DNA of 9,825 nucleotides from an uncultured Ruminococcus sp. (GTDB lineage: Bacteria; Bacillota_A; Clostridia; Oscillospirales; Ruminococcaceae). A program made the translations under genes and the position numbers. Below the pieces are notes generated by a model. The model worked only from the letters and a program-made list of their open reading frames with translations, made no database searches and had not been told where the DNA came from. Shown here piece by piece: positions 1-5,627 of this stretch. The stretch is taken from positions 1 to 9,825 of the forward strand of contig CACZPE010000072.1 in the NCBI GenBank assembly GCA_902782875.1, written 5' to 3'. Numbering within the stretch: the first letter of the stretch is position 1; the number at the start of each line of letters is the position of its first letter.

Positions 1-737
1 AAAATATCCGCCCTGACAGGAGCGTTTTTCAGGCCTTCAAGATCGTCGCTTATTTTCTTATGGTTTATATCCTGATAGTGCCTGTACCAGCTTGTGTAGC
101 CGAAGACGGGCTTTGCAGAGGGATGTTTTATCCCCATCAGTTCAAAGTATCTGTCAAATACGGCGTTTTCCTCTCCCCTGCCGAAGAATATATCCAGTCC
201 TCCAAATGTGTCTTTTATTTCGCAGCCCTTGCAGTCCTTTGAAATAATGATCTTTCCTTGTGCGGTATCGGTGCGTCTCACCGTGAACCCGTCATGTTCA
301 TTGAGGGAGCCTATCAGCTCGTATTCGCCGATACCGTGTCTGATATATCCGTATGAAAAGCCGTGCAGGCAGCCTTTTTCCCTGCCGTATTGCGTGAAAG
401 TATAGTCACCGTAGGCAGCGAGGGAGAATTTATCCCGCACAGGGGCAGGTATATGGTCAACGCCCTTCTGTATATCGTTTACGGTGTACTCACGGCACTC
501 TGTCCATGACTGATAGCCGTTGAGGAAGATCTTTGCATCATCGGGAAATGTATGATCAAACTCAGCCTCCAGGCATATGATTTCGACAGGTGTTTTTGTG
601 CTGATAACAGCCGAAAAGCGATCCTCTGTATCGTAAATATCAAGCTTTACACGGGCATTTTCAACTGTTTTCGCGGTATTTACCGTATACTTTTTATCAT
701 TTACACGATAGGAAAATTTCACATTCGTAAGATGCAT
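1..737 (-). CDS. Alpha-galactosidase, GH36-like (partial, 3' end missing)
   Basis: Translating the minus strand from the ATG at 737 gives 245 codons open to the left edge. The family hydrolyses terminal alpha-1,6-galactosides such as melibiose and raffinose. Two signatures support the call: NGYQSWT (residues 73-79), typical of the N-terminal beta-sandwich of GH36 enzymes, and VFGYTSWYRHYQDI (211-224), matching the GWxSWYxYY stretch where the (beta/alpha)8 barrel starts. The nucleophile (KWDxN region) and acid/base lie beyond the edge, so catalytic competence cannot be judged. No signal peptide is seen, so it is probably cytoplasmic. A strong AAAGGAGG sits 8 bases before the ATG. The start overlaps the symporter stop by one base (TGATG), implying translational coupling. 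Full GH36 enzymes have about 700 residues, so about a third is present. The substrate is inferred. Confidence 0.85.
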   Translation of the reverse strand, partial: MHLTNVKFSYRVNDKKYTVNTAKTVENARVKLDIYDTEDRFSAVISTKTPVEIICLEAEFDHTFPDDAKIFLNGYQSWTECREYTVNDIQKGVDHIPAPVRDKFSLAAYGDYTFTQYGREKGCLHGFSYGYIRHGIGEYELIGSLNEHDGFTVRRTDTAQGKIIISKDCKGCEIKDTFGGLDIFFGRGEENAVFDRYFELMGIKHPSAKPVFGYTSWYRHYQDINHKKISDDLEGLKNAPVRADI

Positions 738-2128
738 CAATTATCCTCCTTTTTTGCTGCGCTTTCGATAACGGATATAACGCTCTTTTCATCATATTTA
801 AGGAACACCAGTCCGCCCATAAGGCAGAACACAGCAGCGATGAACGCGGTGAGACGATAGCCCAGACCATAGCCTGCCTGTCCGTAGGGTATCTCACGGT
901 TGATGACAGCTATACTTGTGAAAAGCAGCATAGCCGCCGACTGACCAAGCTTGAACGCAAATGTACGGGCAGCATAGAACATTCCGTGGCGGCTTTCTCC
1001 TGTCTTTATCATATCGGATTCTGCTATATCCGCTACGACTGCCTGGGGAAGAACGCCGAGTATAGCCATAGGCACCGCCGCCAGTACAGCTATCATAACT
1101 CCGTATACCATAGAGGGTATCGGCACCAGTCCTGCAAAGCCGGTTACAAGGAAAGTCACCGCAAAGAACAGGAATGCAAAGGCTACCAGCTTTTTCTTGC
1201 CCAGCTTTTTCGCAAGGATATTGACGGGAGCATAGCATACCAGTGACATAAAGGTCATTATCGCAAAGAGAGGGAATGTCATTCCCGAATCGAGACGCAT
1301 AAGCACTGTGATGTAGAAGGAAAGACCTGTCTGGAAAAGTGTCAGTGAGACAAAGTAGAGTATATCCGAGGCTACGAAACGTCTGAAATCCCTGTTTTTG
1401 AATGTGCTTGCCAGTGATGCAGCGGCGTTTTCGGTCGAGGGCGTTGTGTCTGCATATGTGTTTTCATCTATCAGGAATGCGGGTATGAACATACATATCA
1501 CAGCAAATACGGCGAGTATTGCGATAGTCACTCTGTAGCCGCCCGCATAGCCGAGGCTGTCTGTAAACAACCCTGCAATATTGGGCACAAGATAGGCAAT
1601 GGCAGTACCCACAAAATAGGTCACTGAGATATATGTGGATATATTTATCCTGTTGTTCTGAGTACGCCCGAGCTCGGGGATAAGGGCGTTATAAGGCGTA
1701 CAGTAGGCGGTCATGCAAAGATAGAACAGCATTGCACATATGAACAGCACAACTGCATTGAGCTTGCTTGTGCCGTTTACGGGGGAAAGGAACATAAGCA
1801 CAGTGACAGCGCCGAACGGCAGAGCCGCCGCACGCATAAAGGGTATACGCCTGCCAAGTCTGTGCTTCAGGCCGTCGGATTTGTTTGCTATAAGCGGGTC
1901 GGTTATAGCATCGAAAATACGCCCGAATGCGGTTATAAGTCCTATCACCGTCAGGCCTATGAATGTCCCCTGAGGGATAAAGACAGTCTGCCCTTTCAGT
2001 ATCTCCTCATTGCTGGGCTGAAAGAAGAACACCAGCCAGTTAGAAACAATGCCCGCCAGAGTAGACCATCCAAGCTGACCTATCGCGAATATCCAGAGTA
2101 TCTTATTGCCTGCAATCTTTTTCTCCAT
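737..2128 (-). CDS. GPH-family sugar:cation symporter (MelB-like, MFS)
   Basis: This 463-residue, strongly hydrophobic protein has the pattern of a 12-helix MFS carrier. After helix 2 it carries the glycoside-pentoside-hexuronide signature: GRIFDAITDPLIANKSD at 69-85, then LGRRIPFM at 91-98. D73 and D77 match the paired aspartates that bind the coupling cation in MelB. YNALIPEL (146-153), followed by an NNR, matches a second conserved GPH stretch. The family imports melibiose, other glycosides or glucuronides with Na+ or H+. Its length is normal. The Shine-Dalgarno (AAGGGG, 2134-2141) abuts the TetR stop codon, and its own stop overlaps the alpha-galactosidase start, so the three genes are one transcription unit. 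An alpha-galactoside substrate is inferred from the neighbour; GPH sequence alone does not fix specificity. Confidence 0.9.
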   Translation of the reverse strand: MEKKIAGNKILWIFAIGQLGWSTLAGIVSNWLVFFFQPSNEEILKGQTVFIPQGTFIGLTVIGLITAFGRIFDAITDPLIANKSDGLKHRLGRRIPFMRAAALPFGAVTVLMFLSPVNGTSKLNAVVLFICAMLFYLCMTAYCTPYNALIPELGRTQNNRINISTYISVTYFVGTAIAYLVPNIAGLFTDSLGYAGGYRVTIAILAVFAVICMFIPAFLIDENTYADTTPSTENAAASLASTFKNRDFRRFVASDILYFVSLTLFQTGLSFYITVLMRLDSGMTFPLFAIMTFMSLVCYAPVNILAKKLGKKKLVAFAFLFFAVTFLVTGFAGLVPIPSMVYGVMIAVLAAVPMAILGVLPQAVVADIAESDMIKTGESRHGMFYAARTFAFKLGQSAAMLLFTSIAVINREIPYGQAGYGLGYRLTAFIAAVFCLMGGLVFLKYDEKSVISVIESAAKKEDN

Positions 2129-2139
2129 AGTATCGCCCC

Positions 2140-2793
2140 TTATCTGCTTCTGATGTAGTACACCGCCGAATCTGCTATCAGGGTCAGTTCCTTTTCAGCG
2201 GCACTGAAATCGTCCGATGGCAGTATCTCTCCGCCAATGAATTTCTTGCACATTTCTGTCAGTGCATGGGTGAATGCAAGATAAAAAAGTCTGAAATCCA
2301 CGTCCTGTCTTACTGTGCCGTCATCTATCCCCTTTTTGTATGCCCTTTCAAGAATCGGATAAAAATCCACAATGCAGTTTTCGTATTGTATCAGATCATC
2401 CTTTTCCAGTTCCTCCCGCAGTACATAGCGGTCAAACTCGCCGACAAGACGCATAAAGTTCTTGTGGGAGCCGTAAAGCTCCGAGAACATTTTTATAAGT
2501 ATCTCAAGCTGTGTGATACCGTCCTTCGCGCACAGCTCCGTATCGCTGAAGCGTTCATCAAACAGCTTTCTCAGGTCGCTCCATAAGAATGTCATTGCTG
2601 CAAGAGCGATCTTTGTCTTTGTGCCGAAATAACGGTAGAGCGTGGCAACACCTATACCGCTTTCATCTGCAATGTCGGTCATTTTTACATTTTCTATGCC
2701 CTTTTCAAGGAAAAGCTCTGCCGCTGTAGTTATGATATGCTCTGTTCTGCGGTTTTTGAGGCTCTCAGCAGAAAAATCAAATTTAGTGTCCAT
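2140..2793 (-). CDS. TetR/AcrR-family transcriptional regulator
   Basis: This 217-residue protein has a typical TetR layout. Its N-terminal DNA-binding domain includes IITTAAELFLEKGIENVKMT and then the helix-turn-helix DIADESGIGVATLYRYFGTK (about residues 40-59); the helical C-terminal domain has no recognisable ligand motif. TetR proteins are usually repressors that release DNA when a small ligand binds. An in-frame ATG lies upstream at 2805, but the start at 2793 is preferred because GGGAG sits five bases before it and overlaps the upstream ATG; the protein then begins MDTKFDFSAE. It is the first gene of the operon with the symporter and alpha-galactosidase, 11 bases before the symporter. 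Its promoter overlaps a perfect inverted repeat, which strongly suggests autoregulation. The same site occurs before the gene at 3967. The ligand is unknown; a sugar or glycolipid is possible. Confidence 0.92.
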   Translation of the reverse strand: MDTKFDFSAESLKNRRTEHIITTAAELFLEKGIENVKMTDIADESGIGVATLYRYFGTKTKIALAAMTFLWSDLRKLFDERFSDTELCAKDGITQLEILIKMFSELYGSHKNFMRLVGEFDRYVLREELEKDDLIQYENCIVDFYPILERAYKKGIDDGTVRQDVDFRLFYLAFTHALTEMCKKFIGGEILPSDDFSAAEKELTLIADSAVYYIRSR

Positions 2794-2808
2794 ATATACT
2801 CCCATCTG

Positions 2809-2849
2809 TGTGATAGACTAACTATCTTATTGATAGTTAGTCTATCACA
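2809..2849. promoter_or_regulatory. TetR operator 1: perfect 18-bp inverted repeat
   Basis: TGTGATAGACTAACTATC (2809-2826) and its exact reverse complement (2832-2849) flank TTATT. Each arm contains a 15-bp quasi-palindrome with the pattern GATAG-N5-CTATC (2812-2826 and 2832-2846), and the two units are 20 bp apart centre to centre, about two helical turns. The site covers the -10 and expected start of the TetR operon promoter on the minus strand. TetR dimers commonly bind sites of this size, so two dimers side by side are plausible. Assignment to the adjacent TetR is inference from position and from a second copy at 3864-3916. Confidence 0.85.
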
Positions 2850-2867
2850 TTTTCTTTTGTTTGTCAA
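2839..2867 (-). promoter_or_regulatory. Promoter of the TetR-symporter-galactosidase operon
   Basis: Read on the minus strand, TTGACA (2867-2862), a 17-base spacer and TAGACT (2844-2839) form a sigma-A type promoter; TG one base before the -10 makes it an extended -10. An A-rich tract lies just upstream of the -35. The -10 falls inside operator 1, so repressor binding should block RNA polymerase directly. The predicted start is near 2832, giving a leader of about 40 bases. Confidence 0.75.
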
Positions 2868-3049
2868 GAGTTTTTTTGTATAAGCGGCCAAGGTATATCA
2901 AAAAAAGATTCATTGACAAGGTCTTATTATATACAGAGACAGAAAATTTTCCAAATATTTTTGAAAATCTCTGTAACGAAATCCGTTTTCGTCCGTCTAA
3001 TATACAGAAGGCAAAAATCAGCTTTACTAATTAATGAGGAGAGTATACT
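2850..3049. other. Intergenic leader upstream of the CPBP gene
   Basis: These 200 bases separate the divergent TetR and CPBP genes and are AT-rich. A TTGACA at 2913-2918 faces the CPBP gene, but no good -10 lies 16-18 bases downstream, so no promoter is assigned. Two small inverted repeats are visible: ACAGAGA (2933-2939) with TCTCTGT (2968-2974), and ACGAAA (2976-2981) with TTTCGT (2987-2992). They could fold in a 5' leader, but nothing identifies a known riboswitch. No operator-like GATAG-N5-CTATC unit is seen here beyond operator 1. Confidence 0.4.
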
Positions 3050-3820
3050 ATGTCTAAAACTTTCAAGGATCATCTGATCATCACTTTTCCGATCATGCTT
3101 GTCAGCTGGGGCCTGTGCATTATCCTGGGCTTAAACGGCATCACCAAGGCGGATCATATCTGGATAAATATCCCGTATGGTCTGGGAGCATTTTCCACCA
3201 CTATCGCTTCTTATATCGCTCTGAAGAAAAACGGCGAGGTAAAGGGATTCAGAGAATGGCTGAAAAATGTGTTTGACGTGAAGCAGAGCATATGGTCGTA
3301 TATCGCAGTTATCGCACTTGTTTCAGTCTATACACTGGCGCTGTGCCTGTCGGGAGGCTTTACAATGGCCGCTCCCGTATATATGATAATACTTATGCTC
3401 CCAATTATGCTCATCGGCGGCGGACTTGAAGAGGCAGGCTGGCGTTATATCACATTCCCCGCGCTGGAGAAGAAATTCGGTTTTGCACCGGCCGCACTGA
3501 TAATGGGCCTGATCTGGGCATTCTGGCACCTGCCGCTGTTCTATATCCCCTGTGTAAACCAGTACGGCAAAAACTTCTTAGCGTTCATTTTCGGCTGTAT
3601 CGCACTTAGCTTTATGCTGGGAGCAATAAGAAAGGTTACCGGCAGCGTATGGCTGTGCGTACTGACGCATATGCTTATCAATGCTGTCCCCGAGTCGATA
3701 AAATATGATTTCTTCGGCGTGAAACCGCAGTTGATCACAATGATCGTTATGGCAGCGGTAACGATCGTATTGGTCAGACTGTCGGAGAAAAAGAATATCA
3801 AGGCTGTTTCTGAATGCTGA
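3050..3820 (+). CDS. CPBP-family intramembrane metalloprotease/glutamic protease homologue
   Basis: This 256-residue membrane protein has about eight hydrophobic segments. It carries all three motifs of the CPBP (CAAX protease and bacteriocin-processing, also called Abi) family: EEAGWR at 127-132 (EExxxR), WAFWH at 156-160 (with H160), and HMLIN at 207-211 (HxxxN). The conserved glutamates and histidines are present, so it is probably catalytically competent. Bacterial members are linked to bacteriocin self-immunity, peptide processing or membrane-protein cleavage; the substrate here is unknown and no bacteriocin gene is seen nearby. A good Shine-Dalgarno (GAGGAG, 3036-3041) precedes the ATG. 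It lies between the two TetR operators but faces away from operator 1 and ends before operator 2, so control by the TetR protein is uncertain. Confidence 0.9.
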   Translation: MSKTFKDHLIITFPIMLVSWGLCIILGLNGITKADHIWINIPYGLGAFSTTIASYIALKKNGEVKGFREWLKNVFDVKQSIWSYIAVIALVSVYTLALCLSGGFTMAAPVYMIILMLPIMLIGGGLEEAGWRYITFPALEKKFGFAPAALIMGLIWAFWHLPLFYIPCVNQYGKNFLAFIFGCIALSFMLGAIRKVTGSVWLCVLTHMLINAVPESIKYDFFGVKPQLITMIVMAAVTIVLVRLSEKKNIKAVSEC

Positions 3821-3842
3821 GAGGAAAAATTTTATAACCCTC

Positions 3843-3871
3843 TTGACAAATCAAATATAATGTGATAGACT
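3843..3871 (+). promoter_or_regulatory. Promoter of the GT-B-like gene, near copy of the TetR promoter
   Basis: TTGACA (3843-3848), a 17-base spacer and TAGACT (3866-3871) with an extended -10 TG make a sigma-A promoter with the same elements and spacing as the TetR operon promoter. The preceding CTC and the run TGTGATAGACTAACTATC are also shared, while the spacer between them differs. The -10 sits in the first unit of operator 2. The predicted start is near 3878, giving a leader of about 89 bases. Confidence 0.75.
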
Positions 3872-3916
3872 AACTATCAAATGATACCCTTACTATCATT
3901 TGACGGTTAGTCTACT
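3864..3916. promoter_or_regulatory. TetR operator 2: three tandem operator-like units
   Basis: Three 15-bp units repeat with a 19-bp period. Unit 1 (3864-3878) is GATAGACTAACTATC, identical to the operator 1 unit. Unit 2 (3883-3897) is GATACCCTTACTATC, keeping the outer half sites. Unit 3 (3902-3916) is GACGGTTAGTCTACT, a degenerate copy of the opposite arm. The four-base linkers are AAAT and ATTT, which extend the overall inverted repeat. Unit 1 overlaps the -10, and units 2 and 3 lie in the transcribed leader. Binding by the TetR protein of this window is inferred from the identity with operator 1. Confidence 0.75.
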
Positions 3917-3930
3917 TATGTTTACGGGTG

Positions 3931-3966
3931 AAAGGAGGAACAGCAGATAATCTGCTGTAAAGGACT
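3931..3966 (+). promoter_or_regulatory. Shine-Dalgarno separated from its start codon by a hairpin
   Basis: A full AAAGGAGG lies at 3931-3938, but the first in-frame start codon of the next gene is at 3967, 28 bases further on. Between them CAGCAGA (3941-3947) and TCTGCTG (3951-3957) form a perfect 7-bp stem with a TAA loop. Folding it out brings the effective spacing to about 11 bases. A weaker AAGGA (3960-3964) is only two bases from the ATG, closer than usual. An in-frame TAA at 3958-3960 rules out an earlier start in this frame. Confidence 0.55.
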
Positions 3967-5421
3967 ATGGAAAGATCTAAGATCATATTCGGAAACAAAA
4001 TGCCCGCTGCTGTCTATAATAACGCAGTTAAGGCGAAGGAAAGACATATCGCAAAGTACGGTGACGATTCCGCTGTGACATATCATCTCAAAGCCGCTCC
4101 CGCTCCCGCAATAGGCGATATATGGAACGTGAAAGCACTTTCCATATCCGACAAACCAGAAGTTGAGTTCAACGAAAAGAGCCTTATTGTCGGCAATATC
4201 CGTATGGGCTTCGGTCATTACCGCATATCCATGGCGATAGCCTCCGCCGCTTATTCTATGGGCTATGATCCGTACTGGTTCGATCTGCACTCACTGGATG
4301 GCACCACATGCGGAAAAGTCATCGCAGGGCAGAACAAGCTTTATTCTCTGGGTTCAAGGCTTTCTCAGCAGATACCCGCATTCAATAAGGCTGTATGGGA
4401 GCCGCTGAACAGCGAAGGCTTCAGACAGCTTTCCTACAACTGCTCCGACCAGAAAACGGCAGAGCTTATGGTACCTGTATTTGCCGACATTCCTAAAGGT
4501 ATACCCTTTGTGGCTGCGCACGTATGGCCTGCACAGGCGGCAGTTCATGCAGGACTTACCGATGTGGTGAATGTTATCCCCGACAACTGGCCTATGGCTC
4601 TGCACCTGTCCGAGGGAGCACTTCACACCGTTCAGACTCCCTCTGCCTATATCGGATACCGTATGCTCAGGGGTATGGACAAGAACCGTATATTAAAGCC
4701 GATGCCCTCCGATGATATCGCTCTCACGGGACATTATATCGATCACGAGCTGGTCAGCAATATCGAAGCGGATTGTAAGGCACGCCTTGAGCGGGCAAAG
4801 AACGGCGCACCTGTGCGCTGGCTGCTGTCCGTCGGCGGAGCAGGCGCCCAGAAGGATATCTTCATATCGGTTATAAAAAAGCTTATCCCCTATATCCGCA
4901 AAAAGCAGGCGGCATTGTTTGTCAATGTAGGAGACCACAGAGATGTTTGGGAATCTATATGCGCCGAGATAAAGGGTATAGAAAAGATCACAAGAGAACA
5001 TTTTGATGATTTTGAGGCGACCCGCAGATTTGCGGAAAACGCGCTTGAAAAGCATGTATACGGCATCCATGCTTTCTGCCATTCTGATATTTTTGCAGCC
5101 GTTTATTCCACGAATATCCTTATCCGCTGTACAGATGTGCTGATAACCAAGCCCGGGGAGCTGTCCTTCTATCCTGTTCCGAAGCTGATGATAAAGCGTG
5201 TGGGCGGTCACGAGGCATGGGGAGCGATCCGTGCGGCAGAGATAGGCGACGGCACCTACGAGATCACGTCTTCCGCCGAGATCTGCGCTATGATAGCTGA
5301 GATGCAGAAAAATACCGATATTCTCAAAATGATGTGCGACAGTATCAGAACAGCAAAGCAGGCAGGCATCTATGATGGTGCCTACAATGTGATAAAGCTT
5401 GCAGAAAAGCGCAGGATATAA
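3967..5421 (+). CDS. GT-B-fold glycosyltransferase-like protein (MurG/diacylglycerol glycosyltransferase-like)
   Basis: This 484-residue protein has no signal peptide or membrane helix. The N-terminal half contains IRMGFGHYR (78-86), resembling the GxGHxxxA loop of GT28-type enzymes such as MurG and UgtP-like diacylglycerol glucosyltransferases. The C-terminal half has a Rossmann-like start LLSVGGAGAQKDIF (286-299), then DVLITKPGELSF (390-401) and GGHEAWGAI (413-421), placed like the nucleotide-sugar-binding TKxGG and PGQE stretches of those enzymes. The likely role is sugar transfer to a lipid or other acceptor, but this is inference from a few motifs and I do not recognise an established family. 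It is somewhat longer than MurG (about 360). The gene stands alone between its operator-controlled promoter and a downstream hairpin. Its promoter matches that of the TetR operon, linking it to alpha-galactoside use. Confidence 0.7.
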   Translation: MERSKIIFGNKMPAAVYNNAVKAKERHIAKYGDDSAVTYHLKAAPAPAIGDIWNVKALSISDKPEVEFNEKSLIVGNIRMGFGHYRISMAIASAAYSMGYDPYWFDLHSLDGTTCGKVIAGQNKLYSLGSRLSQQIPAFNKAVWEPLNSEGFRQLSYNCSDQKTAELMVPVFADIPKGIPFVAAHVWPAQAAVHAGLTDVVNVIPDNWPMALHLSEGALHTVQTPSAYIGYRMLRGMDKNRILKPMPSDDIALTGHYIDHELVSNIEADCKARLERAKNGAPVRWLLSVGGAGAQKDIFISVIKKLIPYIRKKQAALFVNVGDHRDVWESICAEIKGIEKITREHFDDFEATRRFAENALEKHVYGIHAFCHSDIFAAVYSTNILIRCTDVLITKPGELSFYPVPKLMIKRVGGHEAWGAIRAAEIGDGTYEITSSAEICAMIAEMQKNTDILKMMCDSIRTAKQAGIYDGAYNVIKLAEKRRI

Positions 5422-5485
5422 AATGCCATCACTGACAGAATTTATGCAGCTTAAGTCAACGCTGCTAAATAAGTAAGATTTCAAC

Positions 5486-5521
5486 AATATTCTGCAAATA
5501 TCTGTATTTGCAGAATATTTT
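5486..5521 (+). terminator. Perfect 15-bp hairpin, probable terminator of the GT-B-like gene
   Basis: AATATTCTGCAAATA (5486-5500) and its exact reverse complement (5505-5519) enclose a TCTG loop, followed by a short T tract (5518-5521). It lies 65 bases after the stop at 5421. The stem is AT-rich and the T tract short, so termination may be weak. Its right arm also falls where the -35 of the next promoter would be, so it might instead be a protein-binding site. Confidence 0.5.
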
Positions 5522-5534
5522 CGTAATATCAGGG

Positions 5535-5543
5535 TGATATAAT
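5535..5543 (+). promoter_or_regulatory. Extended -10 promoter before the acyl ligase fusion gene
   Basis: TGATATAAT (5535-5543) is a consensus TATAAT with the extended TGn element. No good -35 is present 16-18 bases upstream; that position is occupied by the right arm of the 15-bp hairpin. Predicted start is near 5550, leaving a leader of about 78 bases before the ATG at 5628. Confidence 0.5.
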
Positions 5544-5627
5544 GTTATAAAGCATCAGGCAAGACAATAACTCCTCAGAAGCACATATAACTACATCTTA
5601 TAACCCTGCCAAAAAAGGAGGACATTT

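Noticed and set aside
2794..2805. Four-residue N-terminal extension of the TetR protein (ATG at 2805)
   Set aside because: The only good Shine-Dalgarno (GGGAG) overlaps this ATG and is correctly spaced for the ATG at 2793.
2913..2918. TTGACA as the -35 of a CPBP promoter
   Set aside because: No TATAAT-like element lies 16-18 bases downstream; the TA-rich runs at 2924-2935 are too close.
3918..3950. Ten-codon leader peptide between operator 2 and the GT-B-like gene
   Set aside because: It has no Shine-Dalgarno of its own, and its codons simply read through the AAAGGAGG and hairpin, which are better explained as translation signals for 3967.
5423..5476. Short 17-codon plus-strand frame just after the GT-B-like gene
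   Set aside because: It has no Shine-Dalgarno and no recognisable feature; it is within chance expectation.
4693..5487. Long minus-strand reading frame (264 codons) opposite the GT-B-like gene
   Set aside because: It lies almost wholly antisense to a gene with good motifs, is Cys/His/Tyr-rich in a way typical of antisense frames, has no recognisable domain and no Shine-Dalgarno.
5572..5620. CTCCT in the leader pairing with the AGGAG of the fusion gene ribosome binding site
   Set aside because: Only five pairs over about 40 bases with no supporting stem extension; chance is likely in an AG-rich leader.
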